A stretch of 64,000 nucleotides of DNA from Pseudomonas deceptionensis (GCF_900106095.1 NZ_FNUD01000002.1:1323501-1387500); one strand, 5' to 3'. Positions 17,361-27,655 are shown, numbered from the stretch's first letter. Notes: generated from the letters alone by a model not told the origin. Numbers and translations are program-made.

Positions 17361-19262
17361 CTAGGCGCCGACGATGCCGCCGTCTTCGCGGCTGATGGCC
17401 ACGACCGAGGAGCGCGGCTTGGCGTTGGGCTGGTTCTCGGGGAAGGTGGACCCGCCGTTTTCACCCGGGTGCTGAATGCCGACAAACAGGGTTTTGTGGT
17501 CAGGCGAGAAGCTGATGCCGGTGACTTCGCAGCCAACCGGGCCGACCATGAAACGACGGATTTCACCGCTGGCCGGGTCGGCGCAGAGCATCTGGTTATT
17601 GCCCATGCCGGCAAAGTCGCCGGCGTTGCTGTAATCGCCGTCGGTCAGGATCCACAGGCGTCCGGCGTCGTCGAACCCCATGCCGTCCGGGCTGTTGAAC
17701 ATGTTCTGTGGCGTGATGTTGGCCGAGCCGCCCTTGGGTTGGCTGGCGTGAACCGTCGGGTTGCCGGCCACCACAAACAGGTCCCAGTCGAAGGTGTCTG
17801 CGCCATGATCACCGTTGCGGGTTTTCCAGCGCAGGATTTGCCCGTAGACGTTTTTCTCGCGGGGGTTGGGGCCGCCGACCGGTTGCCCGTCTTCGCCGCG
17901 CTTGGCGTTGTTGGTCAAGGTGCAATAGACCTGGCCGTCCTTGGGGCTGACCACGATCCATTCCGGGCGGTCCATGCGGGTGGCGCCGACGACGCTGGCG
18001 GCCATTCGTGCGTGGATCAACACTTCGGCCTGGCTGGCAAACCCGTTGCCGGTATCAACGCCGTTTTTGCCATGGGTCAGTTCAATCCACTGGCCGTGCC
18101 CCTTGGGACGATCAGGGTTACTGTCGCCACCGTCAAAGCGCGCCACATAGAGCGTGCCGTGGTCCAGCAGGTCGCGATTGGCCTTGGGGTTCTGGTGGTT
18201 GATCTTGTCGCGGCTGATGAACTTGTAGATAAACTCGCCGCGCTCATCGTCGCCCATATAGACCACGGCATGGCCGTCGCCGGTTTCGGCCAAGGCGGCG
18301 TTTTCGTGTTTGAAACGGCCCAGTGCGGTGCGTTTTACCGGTGTTGAAAGCGGGTCGAACGGGTCGATTTCCACTACCCAGCCGTGGCGGTTGAGTTCGT
18401 TGGGATTGACCGCCAGGTCGAAGCGCGGGTCGTGCTGGTGCCAGTTGATCTCTTTGCTGGCGCCGACGGCGCCATAGCGTTTTTGCGCGGCGTCGAAGGT
18501 CTGCTTGGGATCAGAGCTGCCGAAGCAATCGGTGAAGTTCTCTTCGCAGGTCAGGTAGGTGCCCCACGGGGTCTTGCCGTTTGCGCAGTTCTGGAAGGTG
18601 CCCAGCGCGCGGGTACCGCTGCTGTCGGCCTGGGTGCGCAGCAAGGCGTGCCCGGCTGCGGGCCCGCTGAGGCGAATCGGCGTGTTGGCGTGGATGCGCC
18701 GGTTGAAGGGTGAGCCCTGCACGAACTGCCAGCCGTCACCTTTGCGCTGGATCTCGATCACTGACACGCCTTCAGTGGCCTGGGCCTTGTGCACCTCTTG
18801 CGCAGAGGCCGGCGAGCCGCCATGGGGGTAAAGGTAGCGATAGTTGGTGTATTCGTTGTTGATCGCCATCAGGGCGCGGTTCGGATCATCTGCGAAGGCG
18901 AACAGGCTCATGCCGTCATTGTTGTCGCCAAACTGCACTTCCTGGGCGCTGGCGGTGCCGTTGCCGGAAGGGTCAAACGCCGGGCCGCCGGTTTGCAGCG
19001 GCTGGCCCCAGCTGATGAGCACCGAGGAACGGTAGCCGGGCGGCAGGGTGATGGTGTCGGCAGTGGCCGCGCTGATGCTGTCGAAGCCCAGCAACGTGCT
19101 GTTGGCGTTCATCACGCCGGTGGCCAGGGCGCTGCGACTCAGCAGGCCGCCGCCCAGAAACATCGCTGCACCGCACAAGGCGCCAGCACTGATAAAACCA
19201 CGTCGACTGAGGCCTATGATCTGCTCAAGGTCGGTGGGCTGGTTTTCTTCTAATAGGCTCAT
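17361..19262 (-). CDS. PhoX-family alkaline phosphatase (DUF839)
   Basis: A 633-residue exported phosphatase-like protein. The N-terminus carries a twin-arginine signal (LSRRGFISAGALCGAAMF), so it should be exported folded by Tat, as expected for metal-loaded PhoX enzymes. DUF839/PhoX segments include WGTYLTCEENFTDCFG (the metal-binding Cys/Glu region), RHGWVVEIDPFDP, TALGRFKHENA and YMGDDERGEFIYKFIS, plus the late NMFNSPDGMGFDDAGRLWIL. PhoX uses iron and calcium to hydrolyse phosphomonoesters or diesters in the periplasm. No Pho box was recognised in the short upstream region. Confidence 0.9.
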   Translation of the reverse strand: MSLLEENQPTDLEQIIGLSRRGFISAGALCGAAMFLGGGLLSRSALATGVMNANSTLLGFDSISAATADTITLPPGYRSSVLISWGQPLQTGGPAFDPSGNGTASAQEVQFGDNNDGMSLFAFADDPNRALMAINNEYTNYRYLYPHGGSPASAQEVHKAQATEGVSVIEIQRKGDGWQFVQGSPFNRRIHANTPIRLSGPAAGHALLRTQADSSGTRALGTFQNCANGKTPWGTYLTCEENFTDCFGSSDPKQTFDAAQKRYGAVGASKEINWHQHDPRFDLAVNPNELNRHGWVVEIDPFDPLSTPVKRTALGRFKHENAALAETGDGHAVVYMGDDERGEFIYKFISRDKINHQNPKANRDLLDHGTLYVARFDGGDSNPDRPKGHGQWIELTHGKNGVDTGNGFASQAEVLIHARMAASVVGATRMDRPEWIVVSPKDGQVYCTLTNNAKRGEDGQPVGGPNPREKNVYGQILRWKTRNGDHGADTFDWDLFVVAGNPTVHASQPKGGSANITPQNMFNSPDGMGFDDAGRLWILTDGDYSNAGDFAGMGNNQMLCADPASGEIRRFMVGPVGCEVTGISFSPDHKTLFVGIQHPGENGGSTFPENQPNAKPRSSVVAISREDGGIVGA

Positions 19263-19367
19263 GGCGGGCTCTGCTCAGGACGGTTTTGGCAGTCACCATA
19301 AGCAGCGGGTATGACAGTGATGTTTCAGAAATCGGGGCACCCACACTGCTGGAGCAGGCTCACAGGT

Positions 19368-20132
19368 TCAGAGCGCTGTGCCGAGCAGCACCAGCGACGG
19401 CGGGAACTGCACGCTCACTGCGCTGCCAACGCCCAGCCCTTGTGTATCCAGATGTTGCGGCTCGGTCAGGGCGCACAGGGTCTGGCCGCTGGGCAGGCTG
19501 ATGCGAACTTCGCTGGGGCCATTGTCGGTATGCAGGATCTGCTCGATTTGCCCGCCCAGCTGATTGTGCTCGGGGCTTTCTGGCTGTCCGGCGCCCATCA
19601 GTTGCAGCCAGCCGGCCTTGATCAGCGCCACCGCCGGGCTGCCAATGGCCAGTTCCAGGCGCTGGGTGCTATCGCGGGTAATTTGTGCGTGCAGGGTCAG
19701 GCCGCCGGGGAGCTCAAGCTGGACCAAGTCGTTGTGGCCATGGCCGTGGATGGCAATGACGGTGCCGTGCAATTGGTTGCGGGCGCTGGTGCGCAGCATC
19801 AGGCGGCCCAGCAGGTCGAGGTCTTCGCTGTCTTCGGCGGCGTCCAGCACCTGGCTCTGCAATATCTGCAAGCGTTGATACAGGCGCAGTACCCGTTCAC
19901 CGGCAAGGGACAACCGGGCGCCGCCTCCGCCTTTGCCGCCGATGCTGCGTTCCACCAAAGGGGTTTGGGCCAGGTTGTTCAGTTCATCGATCGCATCCCA
20001 TGCGGCCTTGTAGCTGATGCCTGCACTTTTTGCCGCCGCCGTGATCGAGCCCTGCTCGGCAATGTGCTGCAACAGGGCGATACGTTGCGGGCGGCGGACG
20101 ATGTGTTGGGCAAGCAAGGTGGGCAGGTGCAT
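19368..20132 (-). CDS. modE: ModE-like molybdate-responsive regulator
   Basis: A 254-residue transcription factor. The N-terminal winged helix (about 15-110) has the ModE/LysR-like segment GSITAAAKSAGISYKAAWDA and the KGGGGARLSLAGERVL wing. Two C-terminal TOBE/MOP domains (about 125-190 and 195-254) would bind molybdate (TSARNQLHGTVIAI; SEVRISLPSGQTLCALTEPQ). In other bacteria ModE represses modABC when molybdate is ample. No molybdate transporter is next to it. The gene lies 57 bases after comF on the same strand. Confidence 0.92.
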   Translation of the reverse strand: MHLPTLLAQHIVRRPQRIALLQHIAEQGSITAAAKSAGISYKAAWDAIDELNNLAQTPLVERSIGGKGGGGARLSLAGERVLRLYQRLQILQSQVLDAAEDSEDLDLLGRLMLRTSARNQLHGTVIAIHGHGHNDLVQLELPGGLTLHAQITRDSTQRLELAIGSPAVALIKAGWLQLMGAGQPESPEHNQLGGQIEQILHTDNGPSEVRISLPSGQTLCALTEPQHLDTQGLGVGSAVSVQFPPSLVLLGTAL

Positions 20133-20189
20133 GGTGGCAGGTTCGCAAGGCGGGACGTGCCCGGAAAGTGCCTGCTCGACTGTGTGGCG

Positions 20190-20930
20190 TCAAGGTGGCC
20201 CGTCAGGTTTTGGGGTGCGGGCCAGGCAGTACACGTCGACCCGCCGCGCTCCGGCCTTGATGAGCAGACGGGCCAGGCTTTCGGCGGTAGCGCCTGTGGT
20301 CAGCACGTCATCGACCAGGGCCAGGTGCAACCCGCGCACTTGCAGGCCCGGCGCAAGGCTGAAGGCTTGATGCAAATTGCGTTTACGGGCTTTGGCGTCC
20401 AGCGTCTGCTGGGCGGCGGTGTCTTGAGTCCGCAGCAGCCAGTGCTCGCGTCGAGGGATGTTCAGTGTGCTGCTGAGCCACTGGGCGAGCATGGCGGCCT
20501 GGTTGTAGCCGCGCTGACGCAGACGCGCAGTGGACAGGGGCACCGGGAGGAGAAAGTCGGGTTGGGGGTTGCCGGAGTTGAAGCTATCGAGCAGCGACTG
20601 GCAGAGAAGTTCGGCTAACAGTCGTCCATAAGGCCACTTGCTGTGGTGCTTGAAGCGAATGATCAAGCTGTCGACCGGAAAACCATACACCCAGGGTGCA
20701 TACACACGCTGGTAGGCGGGAGGCTGCTTGATGCAATGGCCACAAGTAAGGCCGGCCATCGGCAGTGGCAAGGCGCAACGCTGGCAATGGTCGCCCAGCC
20801 ACGGTAACTCCAGCTCGCAGGCGACGCACAGGGGGCGTGGTGTGCAGCAACGGTCATCACACAATAAACACGATTGGTTGTTTAATAGCCAGATGTAAAC
20901 CTGCTTAATCCATTGTGGTTGACAGTTCAT
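20190..20930 (-). CDS. ComF-family phosphoribosyltransferase-like protein
   Basis: A 246-residue ComF-type protein. The N-terminus has a four-Cys zinc-ribbon pattern (CLLCDDRCC, CVACELELPWLGDHCQRC, CGHC). The C-terminal half is a PRTase fold with the PRPP loop LALVDDVLTTGATAESLARL. ComF homologues are needed for DNA uptake in naturally competent species; the role in Pseudomonas is not established. The ATG at 20930 has AAGGA about 7 bases upstream. Its first dozen codons overlap the BirA-like operator of the divergent bioB gene. Confidence 0.92.
   Translation of the reverse strand: MNCQPQWIKQVYIWLLNNQSCLLCDDRCCTPRPLCVACELELPWLGDHCQRCALPLPMAGLTCGHCIKQPPAYQRVYAPWVYGFPVDSLIIRFKHHSKWPYGRLLAELLCQSLLDSFNSGNPQPDFLLPVPLSTARLRQRGYNQAAMLAQWLSSTLNIPRREHWLLRTQDTAAQQTLDAKARKRNLHQAFSLAPGLQVRGLHLALVDDVLTTGATAESLARLLIKAGARRVDVYCLARTPKPDGPP
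20893..20925 (+). promoter_or_regulatory. BirA-like operator overlapping the bioB -35 box
   Basis: ATGTAAACC, 15 bases, then GGTTGACAG. The arms match the enterobacterial BirA consensus TTGTAAACC-N14/15-GGTTTACAA at 8 of 9 and 7 of 9 positions. The right arm contains a perfect TTGACA -35 box (20919-20924); a weak -10 (TAAACA) follows 16 bases later. Biotinyl-AMP-bound BirA would thus repress bioB. Confidence 0.65.
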
Positions 20931-21017
20931 GTCACATCCTTAAACATGCCGGCATCCGTGCCGTATCTGAGGTGTTTGCCTCGGGTTCTAGTCAAAGCAT
21001 AAACAAGAGAAACGCCG

Positions 21018-22073
21018 ATGAGCGCCAGCAGCCTTGCCAACTTGCGACATGATTGGTCTTTAGCCGAGGTCCGGGCGATGTTTACCCAGCCTTTCAATGA
21101 CCTGCTTTTCGACGCGCAGACCGTTCACCGCAAGCATTTCGATGCCAACCGGGTACAGGTTTCGACGCTGTTGTCGATCAAGACCGGCGCCTGCCCGGAA
21201 GATTGCAAATATTGTCCGCAGTCGGGCCACTACAACACCGGCCTGGCTAAAGAGAAGTTGATGCAGGTGCAGAAGGTGCTGGAAGAGGCGCAGCGGGCCA
21301 AGGCCATTGGCGCCACCCGCTTTTGCATGGGCGCGGCCTGGAAGCACCCGTCAGCCAAAGACATGCCCTTCGTGCTGGAGATGGTCAAAGGGGTGAAGGC
21401 CATGGGCCTGGAAACCTGTATGACCCTTGGCAAGCTGGATCAGGATCAGACCGCTGCACTGGCCCACGCGGGTCTCGATTACTACAACCACAACCTCGAC
21501 ACCTCGCCCGAGTTTTACACCAGCATCATCACCACCCGTACTTACAGCGAACGCCTGCAAACCCTGAGCTACGTGCGCGACAGCGGGATGAAGATCTGCT
21601 CCGGCGGAATTCTGGGCATGGGCGAGTCGCTGGATGACCGCGCCAATCTGCTGATCCAACTGGCCAACCTGCCAGAGCATCCGGAGTCGGTGCCGATCAA
21701 CATGCTGGTGAAAGTGGCCGGTACGCCGATGGAAAACGCCGAAGATATCGACCCGTTTGATTTCATCCGCATGCTGGCGGTGGCGCGGATCATGATGCCT
21801 TTGAGCCATGTGCGCCTGTCGGCCGGGCGTGAGGCGATGAACGAGCAAATGCAGGCGCTGGCGTTCTTTGCCGGGGCCAACTCGATTTTCTACGGTGACA
21901 AACTGCTGACTACGGCCAACCCTCAGGCAGACAAGGACATGCAGCTGTTTGCGCGCCTGGGCATCTTGCCCGAAGCCCGCGAAGAGCACGCCGACGAGGT
22001 GCATCAGGCGGTTATCGAGCACGCGCTGAGAGATCAGAAATCCAGCGAGCAGTTCTATAACGCTGCGGTTTAA
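21018..22073 (+). CDS. bioB: Biotin synthase
   Basis: Radical SAM enzyme that inserts sulfur into dethiobiotin, the last step of biotin synthesis. The 351-residue protein has the radical-SAM cluster motif [12 protein letters not shown] (Cys-x3-Cys-x2-Cys near residue 56). The [2Fe-2S] ligands follow in the usual segments ([34 protein letters not shown]), and the Arg ligand region is [15 protein letters not shown]. It is the first gene of the bio cluster, is divergent from comF, and has a probable BirA operator at its promoter. A 129-base gap holding a REP element separates it from bioF. Confidence 0.98.
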   Translation: MSASSLANLRHDWSLAEVRAMFTQPFNDLLFDAQTVHRKHFDANRVQVSTLLSIKTGACPEDCKYCPQSGHYNTGLAKEKLMQVQKVLEEAQRAKAIGATRFCMGAAWKHPSAKDMPFVLEMVKGVKAMGLETCMTLGKLDQDQTAALAHAGLDYYNHNLDTSPEFYTSIITTRTYSERLQTLSYVRDSGMKICSGGILGMGESLDDRANLLIQLANLPEHPESVPINMLVKVAGTPMENAEDIDPFDFIRMLAVARIMMPLSHVRLSAGREAMNEQMQALAFFAGANSIFYGDKLLTTANPQADKDMQLFARLGILPEAREEHADEVHQAVIEHALRDQKSSEQFYNAAV

Positions 22074-22086
22074 CACCTGCGCAGAC

Positions 22087-22187
22087 CGGTAGCCGCTGCC
22101 GCAGGCGGCTACCGGTACGCAAGACCTTCGCTTTACCGAAGCCGGGGCCGCTTCGCTGCCCATCGCAGCCTGCGGCAGCGGCTACAA
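22087..22187. repeat. REP palindrome pair between bioB and bioF
   Basis: The left arm GGTAGCCGCTGCCGCAGGCG is followed by an immediate inverse (GGCTACCGG), and the outer right arm ATCGCAGCCTGCGGCAGCGG/CTACA closes the element. It ends directly before the AAGGG that precedes bioF. Confidence 0.85.
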
Positions 22188-22202
22188 GGGATTATGGTCA
22201 AC

Positions 22203-23375
22203 ATGTCTTTTGATTTAAGCGCCCGCCTGGCCGTTCGCCGTGCCGATAATCTGTATCGTCAGCGCCCGCTGCTTGAAAGCCCGCAAGGGCCGCAGGTGGT
22301 GGTCGATGGGCAGCCGCTGCTCGCCTTTTGCAACAACGACTATCTGGGCCTGGCCAATCACCCGCTGGTGATCGAAGCCTGGCAGGCCGGTGCTTCGCGA
22401 TGGGGTGTGGGCGGCGGTGCGTCGCACCTGGTCATTGGCCACAGCACCCCGCATCACGCACTGGAAGAAGCCCTGGCCGAGTTCACCGGCCGCCCGCGGG
22501 CGCTGCTGTTCAGCAACGGCTACATGGCCAACCTGGGCGCCGTCACGGCGCTGGTGGGGCCGGGCGATACGGTGCTCGAAGACCGTCTGAACCATGCCTC
22601 GCTGCTGGATGCCGGTTTGCTGAGCGGGGCACGGTTCAATCGCTATCTGCATAACGACGCGACCAGTCTGGCCAAGCGCCTGGAGAAGGCCTGCGGCAAT
22701 ACGCTGGTGGTCACCGATGGCGTGTTCAGCATGGACGGCGACCTGGCCGACCTGCCCGCGCTCGCCCGTGAGGCCAGGGCCAAGGGTGCCTGGTTGATGG
22801 TGGATGATGCCCACGGTTTTGGCCCGCTTGGCGCCAAGGGTGGCGGCATTGTCGAGCACTTCGGGTTGAGCGCGCAGGATGTGCCGGTGCTGGTCGGTAC
22901 GCTGGGCAAGGCCTTTGGCACCAGCGGTGCCTTCGTGGCGGGGAGCGAAGAGCTGATCGAAAGCCTGATCCAGTTCGCCCGGCCTTACATTTACACCACC
23001 AGCCAGCCGCCTGCCCTGGCCTGCGCGACCTTGAAAAGCCTGGAACTGTTGCGCACCGAGCATTGGCGACGTGAGCATCTGAATACCCTGGTGGGTCAAT
23101 TCCGTCGTGGTGCCGAGCAGATCGGCTTGCAGTTGATGGACAGCTTCACCCCGATCCAGCCGATCATGATTGGCGACAGTGGCCGGGCTGTGCGCCTGTC
23201 GCAGATGTTGCGCGAGCGCGGCTTGCTGGTGACCGCGATCCGTCCGCCAACGGTGCCCGCAGGCAGTGCCCGTTTGCGTGTGACCTTGTCGGCTGCCCAC
23301 ACGGAGGCGCAGGTGCAGCTATTGTTAAATGCACTCGACGACTGTTGGCGCACGATGGAGTTCGACCATGCGTGA
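22203..23375 (+). CDS. bioF: 8-amino-7-oxononanoate synthase
   Basis: PLP enzyme that joins pimeloyl-ACP and alanine to give KAPA, the first step of the biotin ring pathway. 390 residues. Visible motifs: [13 protein letters not shown], the substrate-binding [36 protein letters not shown], the PLP-Asp in [11 protein letters not shown] and the Schiff-base Lys in [17 protein letters not shown]. The start at 22203 ([13 protein letters not shown]) is chosen by family resemblance; an ATG at 22194 lies closer to the AAGGG at the REP edge and would add MVN. It overlaps bioH by 8 bases. Confidence 0.97.
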   Translation: MSFDLSARLAVRRADNLYRQRPLLESPQGPQVVVDGQPLLAFCNNDYLGLANHPLVIEAWQAGASRWGVGGGASHLVIGHSTPHHALEEALAEFTGRPRALLFSNGYMANLGAVTALVGPGDTVLEDRLNHASLLDAGLLSGARFNRYLHNDATSLAKRLEKACGNTLVVTDGVFSMDGDLADLPALAREARAKGAWLMVDDAHGFGPLGAKGGGIVEHFGLSAQDVPVLVGTLGKAFGTSGAFVAGSEELIESLIQFARPYIYTTSQPPALACATLKSLELLRTEHWRREHLNTLVGQFRRGAEQIGLQLMDSFTPIQPIMIGDSGRAVRLSQMLRERGLLVTAIRPPTVPAGSARLRVTLSAAHTEAQVQLLLNALDDCWRTMEFDHA

Positions 23376-24099
23376 TCGTTTGATATTGCTGCCGGGCTGG
23401 GGCCTGGGGGTTTCCCCCCTGGAGCCTTTGGCTGAGGCATTGCGCGCGCTGGACGAGCACCTGCGGGTCGAAATCGAACCGCTGCCGGTGCTGTTGTCGG
23501 CGGATCTTGAAGACTGGCTCGATGAACTCGATTCGACCTTGCCCGACAACGTCTGGCTGGGTGGCTGGTCGCTGGGCGGGATGCTCGCCAGTGAGTTGGC
23601 CGCACGTCGGGGTGATCGTTGTTGCGGGCTGGTGACGTTGGCCAGCAACCCGAGCTTTGTCAGTCGCGAAGACTGGCCCAGCGCCATGCCGGCTTCCACG
23701 TTCGAACCGTTCCTCAACGGCTTTCGCGATGCACCGAACACGACCCTGAAGCGTTTTTGCCTGCTGTGCAGCCAAGGCTCGATTGAGCCTCGCGCGCTGG
23801 CCGGCCTGCTGCTGGGCGGGGCGCCAAAAGCCCAGCCAGACACGCTGCTCGCGGGCCTTGAAGTGCTCGGCAAGCTGGACACCCGTGCAGCGTTGCAGGC
23901 ATTCAGCGGGCCGCAACTGCATCTTTTTGCCGGGCAGGATGCGCTGGTGCCGGTGCAGGCGGCGACCGATGTGCTGGCGTTATTACCCGATGTCGAAGTG
24001 GGTCTGATTGAACAGGCCTGTCATGCATTTTTACTGGAAGCCCCCCACGAATTGGCGGCGGCGATCCAGGCTTTTTTACACGAGTTGGGTGATGAATGA
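23368..24099 (+). CDS. bioH: Pimeloyl-ACP methyl ester carboxylesterase
   Basis: Alpha/beta hydrolase that removes the methyl group from pimeloyl-ACP methyl ester and so ends chain growth before BioF. 243 residues. The nucleophile elbow is GGWSLGGM, the Asp lies in FAGQDALVP and the His in [14 protein letters not shown], giving the full triad. The ATG at 23368 overlaps the bioF stop by 8 bases, and the gene in turn overlaps bioC by 8 bases, so translation is probably coupled across the cluster. In enteric bacteria bioH lies outside the operon; within Pseudomonas it is part of it. Confidence 0.95.
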   Translation: MRDRLILLPGWGLGVSPLEPLAEALRALDEHLRVEIEPLPVLLSADLEDWLDELDSTLPDNVWLGGWSLGGMLASELAARRGDRCCGLVTLASNPSFVSREDWPSAMPASTFEPFLNGFRDAPNTTLKRFCLLCSQGSIEPRALAGLLLGGAPKAQPDTLLAGLEVLGKLDTRAALQAFSGPQLHLFAGQDALVPVQAATDVLALLPDVEVGLIEQACHAFLLEAPHELAAAIQAFLHELGDE

Positions 24100-24904
24100 T
24101 TTAAGTGTTGCGATGCTTGCGGCCAGCTTGCCGGACAAGCGTCAAGTCGCCGTTTCGTTTTCCCGCGCGGCGTCCAGTTATGACAGCGTTGCCGAGTTGC
24201 AACGTGACGTTGGCCACGAACTGATCGCCCGTTTGCCGGTGGGTCTGACCCCGCAACGCTGGCTGGACCTGGGCAGTGGCACCGGCTATTTCAGTCGCGT
24301 GCTGGGCCAGCGTTTTGGCCACAGCCAGGGGCTGGCGCTGGACATCGCCGAAGGCATGCTGGCTTACGCCCGGCCTTTGGGGGGGGCGCAGCATTTTATA
24401 GCCGGTGATGCCGAAAACCTGCCGCTGCAATCGAACAGCTGCGACGTCATTTTCTCCAGCCTGGCGCTGCAATGGTGTGCCGACTTCAGGGCCGTGCTGA
24501 GCGAGGCTCATCGCGTGCTCAAGCCTGGCGGTGTACTGGCATTTGCCAGTTTGTGCGTGGGCACCCTGAGCGAGTTGCGTGACAGCTGGCGGGCAGTGGA
24601 TGGTCAGGTTCACGTCAATCGTTTTCGTGAGTTCCAGACCTACCGGCAACTGTGTGCCGACAGCCAGTTTCAGGTCACCAGTCTGCACAATCAGGCCCAT
24701 GTGCTGCACTACCCGCAAGTTCGCCAACTGACCCACGAGCTTAAAGCGCTGGGGGCTCACAACCTGAACCCCGGTCGCCCGGAAGGATTGACCGGCAGGG
24801 CACGGCTTCAGGGGTTGATTGGCGCCTATGAACAGTTTCGTCAACCGCTCGGACTACCGGCAACGTATCAAGTGGTCTACGGCATTCTGGAGAAAACGCG
24901 ATGA
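24092..24904 (+). CDS. bioC: Malonyl-ACP O-methyltransferase
   Basis: SAM-dependent methyltransferase that caps malonyl-ACP so that the fatty-acid enzymes can extend it to pimeloyl-ACP methyl ester. 270 residues. Motif I is [14 protein letters not shown] near residue 60, the motif II acid is ALDIAEGML, and motif III/IV is [12 protein letters not shown]. The start [18 protein letters not shown] is the standard BioC beginning and overlaps bioH by 8 bases. A longer open frame from 24008 runs inside bioH and is not used. The stop overlaps the bioD start (ATGA). Confidence 0.96.
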   Translation: MNDLSVAMLAASLPDKRQVAVSFSRAASSYDSVAELQRDVGHELIARLPVGLTPQRWLDLGSGTGYFSRVLGQRFGHSQGLALDIAEGMLAYARPLGGAQHFIAGDAENLPLQSNSCDVIFSSLALQWCADFRAVLSEAHRVLKPGGVLAFASLCVGTLSELRDSWRAVDGQVHVNRFREFQTYRQLCADSQFQVTSLHNQAHVLHYPQVRQLTHELKALGAHNLNPGRPEGLTGRARLQGLIGAYEQFRQPLGLPATYQVVYGILEKTR

Positions 24905-25581
24905 GCCCTGCGTACTTCATTACCGGTACTGATACCGATGTGGGTAAAACCACGGTGGCGGCAGGTCTTTTGTATGCCGCCCGTGCAGCTGGGTTGAGCA
25001 CTGCGGCGGGCAAGCCCGTTGCGTCCGGATGCGAAATCACGCCACAGGGCCTGCGCAATGCAGACGCGTTGGCACTGATGGCCGAAAGCTCGATCAAGCT
25101 CAGTTACGACGAGGTCAATCCGATAGCGTTCGAACCGGCTATCGCCCCGCACATCGCTGCGCGCGAGGCCGGGGTGGTGTTGACGGTTCGTTCGTTGCTG
25201 GGGCCCATGCAGCAGATATTGGCCAGGCAGGCAGACTTCACCCTGATTGAAGGCGCGGGTGGATGGCGTGTGCCACTGTCCGGGCAAGACAGCTTGTCGG
25301 ATTTGGCCCAGGCGCTGGATCTACCGGTGATTCTGGTGGTGGGCGTGCGTTTGGGCTGTATCAGCCATGCGTTACTGACCGCCGAAGCGATTGCCCGCGA
25401 TGGCCTGCAACTGGCTGGCTGGGTGGCCAATATCATCGGCCCCAAAACCTCACGCCTGGAAGAGAACCTCGCCACCCTGGCCGAGCGTCTGCCCGCGCCC
25501 TGCCTGGGGCGTGTGCCAAAACTTAAATCGGCGTCGGCACAGTCCGTGGCTGAATACCTGCAACTCGATTTGCTGGACTGA
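24901..25581 (+). CDS. bioD: Dethiobiotin synthetase
   Basis: ATP-dependent carboxylase that closes the ureido ring of dethiobiotin from DAPA and CO2. 226 residues. The P-loop is [14 protein letters not shown] at residues 8-21, the substrate lysine segment is [12 protein letters not shown], and the switch region is [13 protein letters not shown]. It is the last gene of the bio cluster and starts within the bioC stop. A REP palindrome follows. The DAPA-forming gene bioA is not in the window, as is normal in Pseudomonas. Confidence 0.97.
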   Translation: MSPAYFITGTDTDVGKTTVAAGLLYAARAAGLSTAAGKPVASGCEITPQGLRNADALALMAESSIKLSYDEVNPIAFEPAIAPHIAAREAGVVLTVRSLLGPMQQILARQADFTLIEGAGGWRVPLSGQDSLSDLAQALDLPVILVVGVRLGCISHALLTAEAIARDGLQLAGWVANIIGPKTSRLEENLATLAERLPAPCLGRVPKLKSASAQSVAEYLQLDLLD

Positions 25582-25610
25582 TAGCCGCCCCAATCCAAAC
25601 TCGATCCATT

Positions 25611-25662
25611 GTGGGGGCGGGCCTGCCCGCGTCGCCTGTATCGCGAGCAGGCTCGCTCCCAC
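25611..25662. repeat. REP palindrome, family B
   Basis: GTGGGGGCGGGCCTGCCCGC and TCGCGAGCAGGCTCGCTCCC/AC are imperfect inverted arms after the bio cluster. It may stabilise the 3' end of the bio mRNA or act as a weak terminator. Confidence 0.75.
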
Positions 25663-25750
25663 CATTCCTTTTCCCTTTGACTGACAAATCCGACCTAAGA
25701 CGAACGGCGGTATCGCGCTGCTTGACAATAAATAGGCGTAAACGTATGTT

Positions 25751-25766
25751 TCAAACACCTGTTTGA
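25751..25766. promoter_or_regulatory. PsrA-like fatty-acid operator
   Basis: TCAAACACCTGTTTGA has perfect 6-base inverted arms (TCAAAC/TGTTTGA core CAAAC-N4-GTTTG). This is the published PsrA motif (G/C)AAAC-N2-4-GTTT(G/C). It lies 61 bases before the acyl-CoA dehydrogenase start. PsrA is a TetR-type repressor released by long-chain acyl groups. Confidence 0.7.
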
Positions 25767-25826
25767 CCGCCATAACAAATCCACGCGGTTGTTCATCCCC
25801 GGATTCATCAGCAGAGGTTTATCGCT

Positions 25827-27632
25827 ATGCCTGACTACAAGGCCCCCTTGCGTGATATTCGCTTCGTTCGTGACGAACTGCTCGGTTACGAAGCGCATTA
25901 TCAGAGCCTGCCGGCTTGCCAGGACGCTACTCCAGATATGGTTGACGCCATTCTCGAAGAAGGCGCCAAGTTTTGTGAGCAGGTGCTGGCACCTCTGAAC
26001 CGCGTGGGTGACATCGAAGGCTGCACCTGGAGTGAATCCGGCGTTAAAACCCCTACCGGCTTTAAAGAAGCCTACAAACAATTCGTTGAAGGCGGCTGGC
26101 CGAGCCTGGCTCACGACGTAGAACACGGTGGCCAGGGCCTGCCCGAGTCTCTGGGTCTGGCGGTGAGCGAAATGGTTGGCGCGGCCAACTGGTCGTGGGG
26201 CATGTACCCGGGCCTGTCCCATGGTGCGATGAACACCATCTCCGAGCACGGCACCCCCGAGCAGCAAGCCACTTACCTGAGCAAGCTGGTTACCGGCGAA
26301 TGGACCGGCACCATGTGCCTGACCGAATCCCATTGCGGTACTGACCTGGGCCTGCTGCGCACCAAGGCTGAGCCTCAGGCTGATGGTTCGTACAAGATTT
26401 CCGGCACCAAGATCTTCATCTCGGCCGGTGAACACGACATGGCCGACAACATCGTCCATATCGTACTGGCCCGCCTGCCGGATGCACCGGCTGGCACCAA
26501 AGGCATTTCGCTGTTCATCGTGCCCAAGTTCAAGGCTAACGCCGATGGCAGCATCGGTGAGCGCAACGCCGTGTCCTGTGGCTCGCTTGAGCACAAAATG
26601 GGCATCCACGGTAACGCGACCTGCGTGATGAACTTCGACGGCGCGACAGGTTTCCTGATTGGCCCGCCGAACAAAGGCCTGAACTGCATGTTCACCTTTA
26701 TGAATACCGCGCGTCTTGGCACCGCCCTGCAGGGCCTTTCCCACGCCGAAATCGGCTTCCAGGGCGGTCTGAAATACGCCCGTGACCGTCTGCAAATGCG
26801 TTCGTTGACCGGCCCTAAAGCCCCTGAAAAGGCTGCTGACCCGATCATCGTTCACCCGGACGTGCGCCGCATGCTGTTGACCATGAAGGCATTCGCCGAA
26901 GGCAACCGTGCGATGGTTTACTTCACCGCCAAGCAAGTCGACATCGTGAAATACGGCGTTGATGAAGAAGAGAAAAAGAAAGCCGACGCACTGCTGGCTT
27001 TCATGACGCCGATCGCTAAAGCCTTCATGACTGAAGTCGGTTTTGAGTCCGCCAACCACGGCGTTCAAATCTACGGTGGTCATGGCTTTATCGCTGAGTG
27101 GGGCATGGAGCAGAACGTTCGCGACAGCCGCATTTCGATGCTGTACGAAGGCACCACCGGTATCCAGGCACTCGACTTGCTGGGCCGTAAAGTGCTGATG
27201 ACCCAAGGCGAAGCCCTCAAGGGTTTCACCAAGATCGTGCACAAGTTCTGCCAGAGCAACGAAGGCAACGACACGCTCAACGAGTTCGTCGTGCCATTGG
27301 CTGCACTGAACAAGGAATGGGGCGAGCTGACCATGAAGGTCGGTATGGCGGCGATGAAAGACCGTGAAGAAGTGGGTGCGGCCTCGGTCGACTACCTGAT
27401 GTACTCCGGTTATGCGTGCCTGGCGTACTTCTGGGCTGACATGGCCCGCCTGGCCGCTGAAAAACTGGCTGCTGGCACGTCCGAAGAAGCGTTCTACAAA
27501 GCCAAGCTGCAAACGGCGCGCTTCTACTTCCAGCGCATCTTGCCGCGCACCCGTACCCACGTTGCCACCATGCTGTCGGGCGCTGCCAACCTGATGGACA
27601 TGAAAGAAGAAGACTTCGACCTGGGCTACTAA
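25827..27632 (+). CDS. Acyl-CoA dehydrogenase, FadE type (first copy)
   Basis: FAD enzyme that makes the 2,3-trans double bond in acyl-CoA, the first step of beta-oxidation. 601 residues, longer than the 380-residue classical type because of an extra N-terminal helix ([18 protein letters not shown]) and a C-terminal extension ([20 protein letters not shown]). Motifs: [20 protein letters not shown] (FAD/substrate), [19 protein letters not shown], and the catalytic-region segment [19 protein letters not shown]. It is a paralogue of the gene at 27890 and corresponds in position to the PA0506/PA0508 pair of P. aeruginosa, next to the bio genes. A PsrA-like operator upstream suggests fatty-acid induction; a strong terminator follows. 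Confidence 0.95.
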   Translation: MPDYKAPLRDIRFVRDELLGYEAHYQSLPACQDATPDMVDAILEEGAKFCEQVLAPLNRVGDIEGCTWSESGVKTPTGFKEAYKQFVEGGWPSLAHDVEHGGQGLPESLGLAVSEMVGAANWSWGMYPGLSHGAMNTISEHGTPEQQATYLSKLVTGEWTGTMCLTESHCGTDLGLLRTKAEPQADGSYKISGTKIFISAGEHDMADNIVHIVLARLPDAPAGTKGISLFIVPKFKANADGSIGERNAVSCGSLEHKMGIHGNATCVMNFDGATGFLIGPPNKGLNCMFTFMNTARLGTALQGLSHAEIGFQGGLKYARDRLQMRSLTGPKAPEKAADPIIVHPDVRRMLLTMKAFAEGNRAMVYFTAKQVDIVKYGVDEEEKKKADALLAFMTPIAKAFMTEVGFESANHGVQIYGGHGFIAEWGMEQNVRDSRISMLYEGTTGIQALDLLGRKVLMTQGEALKGFTKIVHKFCQSNEGNDTLNEFVVPLAALNKEWGELTMKVGMAAMKDREEVGAASVDYLMYSGYACLAYFWADMARLAAEKLAAGTSEEAFYKAKLQTARFYFQRILPRTRTHVATMLSGAANLMDMKEEDFDLGY

Positions 27633-27655
27633 GCCTCGGCGAGTCATCTAAAAAG

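Noticed and set aside
17273..17614. Longer start for the SrkA-like kinase
   Set aside because: The frame upstream of 17272 runs through the phoX coding region and has no kinase-like sequence.
25695..27647. A 650-codon open frame antisense to the first acyl-CoA dehydrogenase
   Set aside because: It mirrors the codon pattern of the well-supported dehydrogenase gene (high GC at third positions leaves the opposite frame open). It has no ribosome site, and its His/Gln/Val-rich composition resembles no family.
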